From positions 372,001-436,000 of the forward strand of contig JAHLEZ010000001.1 in NCBI GenBank assembly GCA_020726505.1: a stretch of 64,000 nt of DNA. Reading direction: 5' to 3'. Within the stretch, counting starts at the first letter, position 1. The number at the start of each line of letters is the position of its first letter. The notes under the pieces were generated by a model. That model had not been told where the DNA came from, ran no database searches, and was given only the letters and a program-made list of their open reading frames with translations. Source of the DNA: Leptodontidium sp. MPI-SDFR-AT-0119 (Eukaryota; Ascomycota; Leotiomycetes; Helotiales; Leptodontidiaceae). The translations under genes were made by a program, and so were the position numbers. Below, one piece after another: positions 34,232-44,682 of the stretch.

Positions 34232-37200
34232 ATGCCACCAAAAGTAAACATGTCGAACCCACGACGCGGCGGCAGCGGCAGCAACAGCAACAACAACAGC
34301 AGCGCCTCAAGCACAGGTGTAGGCAAGGCGTGTCGGTTCTGCTCGCGCGCCTTTGCGAAGACCGAGCACCTGATCCGGCACGAGCGGTGTCATACCAAGG
34401 AGCGGCCATTCCAGTGCAGCATCTGTGGCAAGAACTACAGTCGCAAGTGAGTGTGCCAGGTCCCCCGACACCCTTTGATGTGAGATGAGATGAGATAGGG
34501 GGGAGGGGAGGGGAAAGGGGGTAGATAGGTAAACAAACAGACGAGTGGATACAGCTTGCTTAGTGGCTGGTTGCTGCTGTGTGTGTTTGATGGGGTGCAC
34601 CGCACTGCACAGCACAATACCTACCTTACATTTCTTGCCCCGCATCGCAGCACATCCTCCCCACCATTGTCACGGGGCAGGGCAAAGGATGGTGGGACAG
34701 AGGGCAGGGAAGAGAAAGGGGGGGACGAGAAAGGGGAGACGAGGAAGGAGGATGAAGTCGAAGACGGGTTGTGGTGGAAGGCGATGGGATGGAAGGGAGT
34801 GGCATGAAGTGGAGTGCCACGTAGTGGATGGACTGGATGGATATCTGTTCTTGCAGCAAGCAGAAGGCTGACTCTTCATCTCCTCCTATAGTGATACCTT
34901 GATTCGCCATCGAAGAACCCATGGGAATAACACAGCCGTCGTCCCTCCCGATGTCTTCAACAACAATGATGCGGCGACCACAGCTGATGGCGTGGACAAC
35001 CCCCCAGCTACCCCGGTATCCAACCGAATGTCCTCCTCTCATGGACCCATGTCATCCATCTCGTCCTCCATAACGGCCTCGGACTACCCAGGTCAAGAGT
35101 TTGATACTAGTCCTGTTGACTTCCAACCTCTGGGAAGTGAGATATACGGTCATGACATATACGCCCCAGCCGAACTCGTGCCAGGACCGTATCAACATAT
35201 CAACAGCGGTGGTGTGGCAATGCCTCAGATAGACCCAAGTCTGACCGGAGGAAGGGGAGAGAGTCTAGGTGCCGGTACCAACCTAGACTTCTCTGCCTCC
35301 TACCTCGACCCGGCCTTACAGCAATACCCTCCACCGTCCGAAGCCAACGGCTTTGTTGTAGGTCAGATGCCATACACGGCACCTGAGATCGATCAGTTCC
35401 AGTCCTGGTACCTCACCAACGACTTCGATCTCGTTGCTTTCAATAAATTGTTCAAGACTCCTACGGCTGCTGAGTTCCTAGGCTTGAATGGATCTTTGTC
35501 AGACCATCAGTGGAAGAATCATGATATGCCTAGTCCGGATACGGGTGGGGATCTTTCATTGCATATGGAATGGGAACAGGACTTGGTGCCTAGCGTTGAC
35601 TTCATGGTGAGCACTTCTCCTCCGATACTAACTTAGGTAAACGACTAACAGAAAATACAGAATATCGCCATTCAATTCTTCCTCACTAGATTCAACCCCA
35701 TCTTCCCTGTCTTCCATGGCCCGACCTTCCGTCCTGCTGATCATAGCTCGTTGCTTCTGCTCTCCATTTGCTCGATTGGTAGCCTGTTGATGAATAACGA
35801 CCAGGCATGTCTGAGAGGTGCGAAGATGTTTGAGACTGTTCATAAGACCATTTCGGAATCGGTAAGATCTAGCACCACTAGCAGGAGGTGATCGTATGCT
35901 AATGAATTGTTTTCAGTGGGCTACTGCTGAACAAAAGCCACTACGAGAAAGAAACTCTTTCATTCAAGCTGCGCAGATTAGCCAGTTCTTTGCTTACTTG
36001 TGTGGTGTAAGTGTTTCGTTCTTCATCCTTGTGTACAGGAACTGATCGTCAGCAGAGCCCGAAGTATCTAGCTTTGGTAAAGCCATTCCATGTGAACTTA
36101 GTTGATGTAAGATGATTTCCACAACTGAGTACGCGCTTTATTGACCGAACTAGCTTGCAAGACGATGTGGTGTACTTGACATTACACGGACCCTTCCAGA
36201 TGTCACTGGGAAAGCTCAGGAAGAGCTAGATGAGGCTTGGAACTCATGGGCAAGAGATGAGGAGATCTCGAGGTATGTGTTGCCCCTGCATTTCTTGTGC
36301 CGTATATTGACTTTGGCAGGACCGCTTTGGGTCTGTACATACATGACGCACAGTTCGCTAGTACATTCCATAATCCCCCGATTCTGCAACACAACGCTCT
36401 CCGCCTATTTGTAGCATCAACAGATGAGCTCTTTGCTGCATCCACCCCAACACGCTGGGCACATCTCCTCCGCCTCTCACCAGAACCAAGCAAATTGAGC
36501 AGCCATCTACATGTCAATCAGTCCGAACATGTCGACACAGCACCCCTCTCGAAGGAGCTGTCGTGTCGCGAGAGTCGTTTTTCCTGCTATGTAATCCTCC
36601 ACAGTATCGGTGCTTCAGTCCAAGCTAGCAGAATCGCTGGCACGCTCACACCCGACCAAAAGCAAAGCTATGAAGAAGCCCTCATATGTTGGTACCACGC
36701 TTACGAGCAAACACGCACAACGCAAGACCCAGATCCACTCTGTCTGATGGTCCTCTACCACGAGATCTTCATGACGCTGCTAGTCGACTTTTCACAACTC
36801 GAAAGTGCCATCGGTGGCCCTCCAAAGGGTGAAAACGCCATAACATACGCACGCAACTGGTCTACCAGCATCGATGCCAAACGCTGCATCATCCACGCCT
36901 CGCTCATCCACCGCCAATGCGAAGGAATACCCTACCACGGTGAACCCGCACTGCACGTCTCGCGCTCGATGTTTCTCGCTGCCCGCGCTTGGTACTGCTA
37001 CATCCAATTCGACCCTGCGACCACCTCGACTGCATCCCAGCAACAGCAGCAACAACAACTCACGTACGAGGAATCCTTCAACATCCCCGAGGTCAAGATG
37101 TTCAATATCGATCCCATGCAGTATCTACCTGCCGTCAATGGTTTCGGCACTGGCAAGCCGCAGCTGAGCGAGGCGGCTACGCTGTGTAGACTGGCGGACC

Positions 37201-37319
37201 TGCTGGATCAGATTGGACGGTGGGGTATCTCGAGGAGGTTTGCGAGGATTTTGAGGATCTTGATTTATGGTTCTGGGAGTGGCGCTGGAGAGGGAGGACA
37301 GGGACAGGTTCCTGTTTGA
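34232..37319 (+). CDS. C2H2 zinc-finger transcription factor with fungal_trans-type regulatory domain
   Basis: Seven exons: 34232-34446, 34892-35606, 35661-35861, 35917-36006, 36053-36106, 36154-36272 and 36320-37319, giving 797 residues. The two N-terminal fingers are [21 protein letters not shown] and, split by intron 1, [21 protein letters not shown]. Intron 1 is 445 nt, far longer than its neighbours. A Ser/Asn/Pro-rich linker follows. Residues from about 310 match the fungal-specific regulatory domain: [43 protein letters not shown], then [20 protein letters not shown] and a helical C-terminal half. A Gln run (SQQQQQQQL) lies near residue 700. Exon 5 has a CAGCAG tandem acceptor. It should be a nuclear regulator; targets are unknown. 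The two fingers plus fungal_trans layout resembles S. pombe Klf1 and A. nidulans AmdX-like factors, but I do not assign orthology. Confidence 0.9.
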
Positions 37320-38315
37320 TGTAGGAAGGGTTGTGGTATATGTTGGAGTGATGGAGGGCACAGGAAGGGAGGGAAGGTCGGGTTCTTGGCAGTTATGCTG
37401 TACGGGAGGTAAATAGCTGAGCTGATAGACATCGGAGGTGATGTGGGATGCGTTGAGGTTTGCTTGGGATGGCTTTGGGAAGGTAAGGGTATTTTTTTGG
37501 TACTTAACTTACTTGCTAGATAAGTAAGTAGGTACATTCGCAAGGGAAAAATTTTTTTCATTTTTTCTTTGAGACGAAATAGAAGTATTGTGTATCGCAT
37601 TTTACGATAATTATATCCACCTGAAAATATAAATATATATATATACCTCTACTCACGTGACAGGGCCACAAACGGAGCTCGAGATCTCGCTTCGCCTCTC
37701 TCAAGGCATCCACGTAACACCCGACCCTCAGCCACGATATCCAAGTCACGAACACTCGTAAGAAGGGCACGTATTGGAGCGGCGCTGGGGGGGCGTGATA
37801 TACGAAGTACGAGTGGAGGAGGGGTATGTAGGCTGCTACATAATGAACCTTCTGCCTTGGTTGTTCCTTTACTCCGAAATATTCTTTTTCCCCTCTTGAG
37901 TGCTTTTCCTTTTTCAATATATGTTTATTGAGAAGAGTTATATTTGTTTCTGAGTTTTTGATTGCTGTGTTTGTTTAGTATTGTTTGTGTTGGGAAGGGA
38001 AGGGAAGGGAGATATTCCTTGAGGATTCCTGAGGTTGTGTTGTATTCGGATACTTTTTTCTTAAGGCTAGGTAGGAGGTAGTTCTTTTCTGGGCTGTGGA
38101 AGGAAGGACAATCTTGTTCTTGGAGTCTGTTGGAAGGTCCCTACGCTCGTCCTTATTATCTACATCTTTGGAGTACGCAGCCCAACCTGTCGTCTATCTA
38201 TCATCATCGCCATCGACCAACTTCTCCTCATCAACTTGCAACCTCGAAACCCTAAAACAACAACACATACAAAAACTACCGAACCAAACCCAACCCAACC
38301 CACCCAAAACAAAAG
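37320..38315. other. Intergenic region
   Basis: 3' flank of the transcription factor gene and promoter/leader of the 38316 gene, including GGGAA repeats at about 37990-38012 and an A/T run (TATATATATA) at 37630-37645. No gene seen. Confidence 0.5.
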
Positions 38316-38903
38316 ATGTCACCCCTCCTCAAACCCCGCTACGTCCCCCCCTCAGTCTACATCCACGGCGCCAAGCTCTCCGCAAAAATCATCGCTCTAA
38401 TCACCATCCTCGTCATCGTAACAGTATTCTTCAGCTCCTGTCTCTGCTATATCTGTATCAAGCGACGACGGATTCGGAAGAGGAGGTTGGAGAGGGAGAG
38501 AGAGAGGGCGGATAATAGACAGTTGAAACCAAGGATTAATAGGAGGAATGCGAGGTTTTTCGCGCCGGGGTTGGTGAGGGAGGGGGAGGGGATTGGGGGT
38601 AATGGGGGTAATGGGGGTAATGGGAGGGGGTGGAAAGAGGGGTTGAGGGGGAAGGTTGATAGGGGGGTGTTGGAGAGGTGGAATTTGAGGGAGAGGGAGT
38701 TTGAGAGGGAGAGTAGAAGGGAGAGGGAGAGGGGGAGTCTAGATAAATATATAGATTCTGAAGTGCAGGAGATTGAGATGCGTGATTTTAGGGGTGCGGG
38801 TGCTCGGGTTGGGGACCATGGAGGGTCAGGGCGAGAAGGGAGGGCTAGCAAATGGGGTGTTCAGATGCCGGAACGGGCTTGGTTGAGATGGACGAGGAGA
38901 TGA
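38316..38903 (+). CDS. Small single-pass membrane protein with Arg/Glu-rich cytoplasmic tail
   Basis: 195 residues, ATG in the context CAAAAGATGTC. A membrane helix lies at about residues 24-46 (IIALITILVIVTVFFSSCLC) and is followed at once by a basic cluster (IKRRRIRKRR), so the tail is predicted cytoplasmic. The rest is dominated by Arg, Glu and Gly (RLERERERA, GNGGNGGNG, RESRRERERG) and may form a charged helix. The short N-terminal segment carries no signal peptide. The purine-rich coding strand is compositionally biased, which lowers certainty. No family recognised. Confidence 0.55.
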   Translation: MSPLLKPRYVPPSVYIHGAKLSAKIIALITILVIVTVFFSSCLCYICIKRRRIRKRRLERERERADNRQLKPRINRRNARFFAPGLVREGEGIGGNGGNGGNGRGWKEGLRGKVDRGVLERWNLREREFERESRRERERGSLDKYIDSEVQEIEMRDFRGAGARVGDHGGSGREGRASKWGVQMPERAWLRWTRR

Positions 38904-39441
38904 GTGGACCTTTTCCCTTTGGGCGTTCAAGGGATTTGTGGGACGGGAATTGGAAGGTGGGCTTCATGAAAATGAAATGTGTGTAGCTTGCGAGATGTCG
39001 GGTGCGATGGGAAGAGATGGTATTTGGCACTTCAGCGGGAGTGGAATTAATATGTATGTCTTATGCTATCACATTGTGTTTTTTAACGTTTCCGAATTTC
39101 TTTTCGGTAAGTGAGGAAGGGGAGGGAGGTTAATGACGGGGCAAGGAATGAGTGAGGAGAACATGTTTTAATAAGACGGGTCTTGTTGCTTGCGTTAAGT
39201 GCATCGATGTAGATGTTGATTACGATAAACGAAGCTACGAGTTCCATGCTTTGCTCTTTAAACCCCATGTATATATAATCCTCCAATCTCCTCTATCCCT
39301 CCATCCCTTCCTTCCTTTCTTCCTTCCGTGTATACAAACCCATACAAATTCCCTCCTACGACCATTCTACATACACAGTCATCCCCTCTCCCCTTACCTA
39401 TCCCCTCAGTAATCTTACATCCTCCTCAAGCCCAATCGAGT
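38904..39441. other. Intergenic region
   Basis: 3' flanks of convergent neighbours. CCTTCC and CTCC repeats at 39290-39330; nothing coding. Confidence 0.5.
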
Positions 39442-39648
39442 CTAAACCCCATACAGCGTCCACATATTGTTAACCGCATCACTAACTAAGGTAACAATCC
39501 CACCAAGAAGCGAGCGCTCGTTCGAAACAAAGACATCGCCTTCGTCGCGGAGTTGTTGCAGCATATTCGCCGCTTCGCTTAGGCTGGCCCCAATTGCAGC
39601 TGCGAGGGCTGTGAGGAAGTCGTTCTTGTTTACGGTTTTGTAGGGCAT
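39442..39648 (-). CDS. Very small single-domain protein of the same family as the 5315 product
   Basis: 68 residues made of little more than the domain: NDFLTALAAAIGASLSEAAN, MLQQLRDEGDVFV, then VNNMWTLYG at the C-terminus. By eye it shares with the 5315 product and with both ends of the 40326 product the DF-x-x-AL start, the Ala-rich second helix, the L-x-x-x-GD turn and the N-M-W-x-x-YG end. It lacks the Pro/Gln-rich linker. The ATG at 39648 follows an A-rich leader, and a TATA box lies about 200 nt upstream. Start and stop are unambiguous and the frame has no alternative splice. Function unknown. Confidence 0.65.
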   Translation of the reverse strand: MPYKTVNKNDFLTALAAAIGASLSEAANMLQQLRDEGDVFVSNERSLLGGIVTLVSDAVNNMWTLYGV

Positions 39649-40325
39649 TGCTTTTATGTGTTTTTTTTTTTTTGGTTGTTGTTGTTTGAGTGGTGGAAAG
39701 GGGGATGTTTAGGTGACTTGGTGCCCTAGATGCGTGTTGCTATGGTGTTTGGTATGATTGTGTGGGTTTGTAGTTGTTGTCTATCTGAAAGGTTGGAAGA
39801 TGTTGTGATGGAGAAGGGCACGTCGTAAGAGATGGAGGCTGGGGTTTATATACTAACTAGTTTTGGGACGTCTGTGATTGTAGAGAAGAGAACAATGACG
39901 GAGTACATGTGCTAATATTAGATGGGATGGGGTTTCTGAATAATTCATAGCATTCCCTTGGTTTTTCTGTCTTGAGAGCCATCTATGATCTTAGCAGTTC
40001 CTTTTAGACTTGTGGTGTGTTAGTCAGAGACTTGGTGACTTCTAAATGTCACAAGCACACATTTGAATCTCTATTTCTCGGAAAAGAAAAGAAGACGCAA
40101 TTAGGAAAAAAGTTAGCTTCGCTTGTTGATTCACTAAGGGCATCTCATCCGAAGAATCTGAAGGAAGCTCATTGACTAGCTGTTAGCTAAAGGCTCTCAA
40201 CAAAACACCCGTAAAAAAAAACAACCAAAAGTACAAACCCTCTAAAACAAACATCTGACTGCGATACTTCTACTCCACTCCAACTCAACTCCTCCTTCGC
40301 TCACCTAAACATCCCTTTCCCTAAT
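39649..40325. other. Intergenic region between two related genes
   Basis: Promoter of the 39442 gene and 3' flank of the 40326 gene. A T12 run sits at about 39662-39673 in the leader of the former. Confidence 0.5.
39845..39852 (-). promoter_or_regulatory. TATA box of the 39442 gene
   Basis: Reads TATATAAA on the minus strand, about 200 nt upstream of ATG 39648. Confidence 0.45.
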
Positions 40326-41089
40326 TCACCGATGACGTCCCCCCTCCCCATACTCCGCCCATATATTCTTCGCACTCTCACGAACTAGCATAACAATACG
40401 CGAACTTTCATCGCATCTAATATCTCCCGCGTCCTTCAGCTTCCGGAACCTAATCTCAGCATCGAAGTGGCCTATCCTGAAAGCTCGTCGTAGCGCTGCG
40501 ATGAATTCGACTTTGAAACAAATGACTTCTGGACTGGAGCGAGAGACATCGGTGGAATTGGTATGTATGGGAGTGTATGGGGTAGGGGGAGGTGGGTATG
40601 GTTGTTGCGGTTGAAGTTGTGGTTGGGGCTGAGAAGGATATTGAGGTGGATATTGAGCCGCTGGCTGAGGTGGGTAGTTATATCCAGCTTGCTGTTGAAG
40701 CTGGGGCTGGGGTTGAGCTGGATATTGAGGTGGGTATTGAGGGCTGGCTGAGGGGGTGGTAGTTGGGGTTGTGGTGCAGGAGCAAAGTGAGACTGGGGAC
40801 CAAACTGATACTGAGGCTGAGATTGAGGCGGATTATAATAGCCACCGTGTTGTTGAGGCTGTTGCTGTGGGCCTCGTGGTTGTTGAGCTTGAGTCGCAGA
40901 CTGACCGTAGATCCTCACGATTTCCATAATCGCTGGACCGATCAAAATATATCCACCGAATGAATCTGGACGGAGAGATCCGTTTTCTACCATCTCTTGG
41001 ATCATATCTTCTGCTTTTTGGGGAGTTGCTAGGTATCTAGCTCCAAGAGCGTTGACGATGACCTGTTTAGGTGCAGATCGTTGCGACAT
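40326..41089 (-). CDS. Two-domain Pro/Gln-rich family member with an apparent one-base frameshift
   Basis: From ATG 41089 the frame encodes one copy of the family domain (VIVNALGARYLATPQKAEDM, then EMVENGSLRPD and EIVRIYG, residues about 8-62) and a Gln/Pro linker. It then drifts into unrelated Asn/His/Leu-rich sequence ending at 40472. In the alternative frame the same DNA from about 40750 reads PQYPPQYPAQPQPQL, PAAQYPPQYPSQPQ, then a second domain copy (VEFIAALRRAFRIG, KLKDAGDIRCD, NIWAEYGEGG), with its stop at 40326-40328. The natural product is thus linker-joined with two domains. One missing base, most simply in the C5 run on the minus strand at 40752-40756, explains the break. No intron with GT/AG ends fits. 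It may be a true pseudogene or a sequencing error. The second copy and its Gly/Arg tail are closest to the 5315 product. Confidence 0.7.
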
Positions 41090-41596
41090 TGTTGGTATTT
41101 GGCTTTGTTAGTCTTGAGGATGTATTTGGAATATTCTCTGGTTTGTGATGAGAGGGGAAAATAGAGGCCAGTAAGTGAGTGTCCGATGATGGAGGTGTAA
41201 AAAGAATGTTGCCAATCTGGGATGCAGTCGGCGGTATAAATACATTTGGACTACCGCCACAGAAGTAAGTTGATTCATGAGCTAGAAGACTGTGATTACG
41301 TTTTGGGAATGTAACAAACGTCTAAACCGCTGGATCTTGTCTGCTTCCATGTCACAGAAACAAGAGAAAAAGACTGAATGTGGAGCACCGAACGAAGTTA
41401 AAAATAATCATGTTTGTGACTGTGACTAGTAGCTATAAGTCTGTGAAGTCCAGTTAATTCTCACCCAAATTTCCCATCAGAAGTACAACAGATGAGAATA
41501 ATGAAGGTAAAATAAAGCTGGTGAATCTTACCCTATAAAGTACTAGAGAGTGTGTTGAACTCCCCCCCCCCCGGCTGATCCACCAAGAAGACCTAT
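41090..41596. other. Promoter of the 40326 gene and repeat-flanking DNA
   Basis: A TATAAATA-like A/T box lies at 41235-41242, about 150 nt upstream of ATG 41089, in inverted orientation relative to the gene. A C11 run at 41562-41572 sits just outside the left repeat arm. Confidence 0.4.
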
Positions 41597-41841
41597 TGTG
41601 GGAGGGATGAAGCCCAAGAGAAGTAAAGTACGGAAGAGATTCTAAGTGTAAGAAATCGCTAATTAATCAAATTTAAAAATAATACATATCTAAAGAGTAT
41701 AAAAAGTTAAGGAAGGGGAGGAGAAAAAAGTATATTAAATAAAATTTATAAAAAGTTTTTAGTTATTACAGTAGAAGGCGAAATAGGTGTCGTTATTTTC
41801 TAGTTAATTCTTTTTAGTGAGGTCCACTTGTGGCTGTGCAC
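41597..41841 (+). repeat. Left arm of an inverted repeat pair, RIP-like
   Basis: Matches the minus strand of 44683-45070 from TGTGGGAGGGATGAAGCCC at the outer side to TGTGGCTGTGCAC at the inner side. It lacks about 115 bp present in the right arm (junction in AGTTATT|ACAGTAGAAGG). Over the 131-bp block starting GAGATTCTA, my hand alignment finds 22 differences, of which 20 are C-to-T or G-to-A in this arm. That is the expected mark of repeat-induced point mutation. The parent element is not identified; a DNA transposon or MITE-like element is likely. Confidence 0.75.
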
Positions 41842-42441
41842 CCGATTATACTGGAGGTACCTTCCGTACATCTCCTCCTCTTCTGCGCAGCACATTTAAG
41901 TAATGCCTTGCTAAAAGAAGGATTCGATAGCAAGCTAATTTGCCAGAGAAGCCTCATGCAACGTGCGCGCCGTTCGGAGAATCTGTCTGAAGAGACCAGC
42001 AGCAATCCGAAATGCCCCCCCCCCCCCCCAAAAGGAACAGAAACCGTTAGCCGTCGCAGCTGCAGTACACCACCGATGCAGAAAGCGCTCTATGCCTTAC
42101 CTGTATCGATGCGAGATGGTAGACTTCCTCTATCGCAGGTTGGTTAAAGGATACCGGAGAGAACGATCTCTCGGAGTCTGAAGTCAATAGGCTGGACGAC
42201 GCGAACAATGATTCCATGCATCGCACAACAACGGGATGTCGGCCAAGAAATCACTACCTACATAAGATGTCGCGCACACAGCCATCTTCTCCTCCTGGTT
42301 GAGAGATACCTCTTTGTCTTTCTGCTCTTCCTGCCGCAACTCTCAGTAGTTTCGTTATTATTTTCGGCACAGAGTTACAACATTCGTCGGACAAAGATAT
42401 AAATTGAGCAAATGGTAGACGCAAATATATGCGATATTCTG
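41842..42441. other. Intergenic DNA between left arm and HET gene
   Basis: Contains a C15 run at 42015-42029. Open frames here are not convincing. It is also the 3' flank of the HET gene. Confidence 0.4.
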
Positions 42442-44358
42442 CTATACCAGATTGTACGTCATATCTTCATAGGGACCAACTAACGCTTCTCCATCCATGA
42501 CCCCATAAACGAATGCTTCACCAATAAACTCCCAGGCGCCATCGTTAGTTCTCCTCAGTACCACAGGAACATCGCAACCAAAAAGGATACAGATTCGGTC
42601 GTATTGCATGGTTCGTTCTGGAACAAGACCTAGAGAATCGTCCGCTAATCTCACCAGTCGTCTGTTCCAAGTCACAGCTTTAACTCTCCTCAGGAACTCT
42701 TTCAGCTTGCTCGAAATTTCCTTGCCCTCTTCCACCAGCTCTTCCAAAAGTTTCGTCGTGTTCAGGCCTCCATCTAGGCACAATTCATGTGCATTATTGC
42801 ACGCGAGGCTGTACCAGCGCGGCGGTAGGTTCCCTGCCGAGTCTCTATCAACCACAAGAGTTCGCCAATACATTTCCTCCAAGCATTTCTGCTCCATTTT
42901 AGTCCCCTTGAGGCTACTGTGCCACGAGTCAGGAATGTTTCCTTCCTCGGCTCGTTCTCCTACCCAAGTAATATCTGGGATTTGGAAGCCTCTACAGGTA
43001 AGAACGAAACGGGTTTCATCTTCGTTGAAGCTTACAAAAGCGCGAGCACTACCAGATGCGTGGTAAATGCTTTGGTGTGGTAAGCAAACTAGAGTATCTG
43101 CGTGCTGCCGAACGTAAATATCTTGAAAATTTCTTCTGAAGGGAAAGGCAGAGTGTGGTAAAATCCAAGACGGCAGGTTTTTCAAAGGCTGTGCCCAAGG
43201 ACGGCAGATAATGTTCAGGGAGTGCGAAGTGTCGACCGCTTTTTGGACAGCATTCTTGTAGACTCGAATAACAGACTCATCGTAATCCGGTGTAAAATCG
43301 GTATAGTCCTTAGCTAAAGATGCTAAGGCAAATACCACATCGCGTCCGTTTGATGCTTCGAACTCCGGTAGGTAAGAAAGCAATGCTTCCATCGTGCACA
43401 GCCGGCGGGGTGTATCGCCATCTCTTACATGAGGCAGAGCTCTATCGTAGACTGCAATGAGGGAATGGACGCCAACGCCACGAAGTTCGCCAATAGCAGA
43501 CTGGTCAAAATATATGAGTGGCCCTAAGGCTACGACAGGGGCGGCAGCGGCTGCTGATCCAACAAGCGGCATCAGAGCAATAACGAGCTGGGACGGCAGG
43601 AAAGCAGAAGCGACCTGGAGTACACCATGGCCAACGATCTCAAAATTCAACTTCGGCGCAGAATCCCGAGCGCACTGGCTTATTACATCCAAATTCTCCG
43701 TAAATAATTCAACTACCTCACAGAAGCGTACCCACGAAACAACCGCCGAGCCACAGCGCAAAACGGGGTGTCTTGCAAACGCAACTTCTTGGATCACCCA
43801 TCTGCGTTTGAACCAACTTCTTCGCATCAGACCAGCAACGGCTTTCCAAGCCTTGGAACGTCGTGGGTCAGCTGCTAGTTTTTCAATCTCTTTGACGGAG
43901 ATGTTCGTCATGAACTCCATTGCAAGATCGCTGTCAGCTGCAGCGTCGCCCAGCCATATTACGACCTCGATTGCTTTCCTGTATATCTCGGCCATTCGAC
44001 TAACTTGGTGGTTTTTCTCTGGCACATTGTTCTGATCGATACACAGTGCGTCAATCCACAGGACCTGGTGATCGGACTTTCGGAGAGATCGCAGTGCGCA
44101 TGCCAGGTTCTTCGTAATCTTCAGTATTCGCGGACTTGCCCCCTTCACCTGCACATCTTCTGCATCTGCATCCGTACCCCACGCGTACGAAATGGCAGTA
44201 TAGGAGTATGCTTGATCGAATCTCGCTGTCACGAATTCGATCGAAAGTAAGTCTCCCACAGGTGAATCTGCTCCACTTCGGTTCAAAAGAATGAGGCGAA
44301 ACTCATCGGCGCTTGTCAATGGATCATAGGTGTATTTGCAGCCTGCTGAAATAGACAT
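42442..44358 (-). CDS. HET-domain (heterokaryon incompatibility) protein
   Basis: 638 residues from ATG 44358; the open frame continues upstream but without an ATG. The HET domain (PF06985 type) covers residues about 50-210: AYSYTAISYAWGTD, LRSLRKSDHQVLWIDALCID, NHQVSRMAEIYRKAIEVVIW and LMRRSWFKRRWVIQEVAFA. The C-terminus has the usual closing motif GEAFVYGVMDGEAL. HET proteins trigger cell death when incompatible strains fuse and belong to large, fast-evolving families. No partner domain such as NACHT or ankyrin repeats is present. The gene looks intact and not RIP-mutated, although it lies between two inverted repeat arms. A hydrophobic Ala/Val/Pro segment near residue 270 (LVGSAAAAAPVVALGPLIYF) could touch a membrane. 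Confidence 0.92.
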   Translation of the reverse strand: MSISAGCKYTYDPLTSADEFRLILLNRSGADSPVGDLLSIEFVTARFDQAYSYTAISYAWGTDADAEDVQVKGASPRILKITKNLACALRSLRKSDHQVLWIDALCIDQNNVPEKNHQVSRMAEIYRKAIEVVIWLGDAAADSDLAMEFMTNISVKEIEKLAADPRRSKAWKAVAGLMRRSWFKRRWVIQEVAFARHPVLRCGSAVVSWVRFCEVVELFTENLDVISQCARDSAPKLNFEIVGHGVLQVASAFLPSQLVIALMPLVGSAAAAAPVVALGPLIYFDQSAIGELRGVGVHSLIAVYDRALPHVRDGDTPRRLCTMEALLSYLPEFEASNGRDVVFALASLAKDYTDFTPDYDESVIRVYKNAVQKAVDTSHSLNIICRPWAQPLKNLPSWILPHSAFPFRRNFQDIYVRQHADTLVCLPHQSIYHASGSARAFVSFNEDETRFVLTCRGFQIPDITWVGERAEEGNIPDSWHSSLKGTKMEQKCLEEMYWRTLVVDRDSAGNLPPRWYSLACNNAHELCLDGGLNTTKLLEELVEEGKEISSKLKEFLRRVKAVTWNRRLVRLADDSLGLVPERTMQYDRICILFGCDVPVVLRRTNDGAWEFIGEAFVYGVMDGEALVGPYEDMTYNLV

Positions 44359-44682
44359 GCCGTGTCGAGCGTGGAGTGAGGACTTTTTCTTGTAAATACG
44401 ATACTCTGCTACCGACGCAATACACACGAAAATAAGAGGCTTGCTGTAGAAGAGTATCTTTCGGCTCAAATCGAAATGACAGATAATGGCTCTCACTTAA
44501 GTTTCACGAGGCTGAAATGCGACAACGTACTGCTGGGCACGTGCCTGTAAAAAGGCCACACTCCCGACCAAGTTTCGAATAGTTATAAATCTGGATCGTA
44601 AGGCATGAAGTTTCACGTGATGACGAATCTCTAGGCTATCAAATCAGGCTCGCCCCTTTCACACTCTGGCAAGACATTTGAA
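44359..44682. other. Upstream region of the HET gene
   Basis: Promoter side of the HET gene up to the inner end of the right repeat arm. No clear TATA box. Confidence 0.4.
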
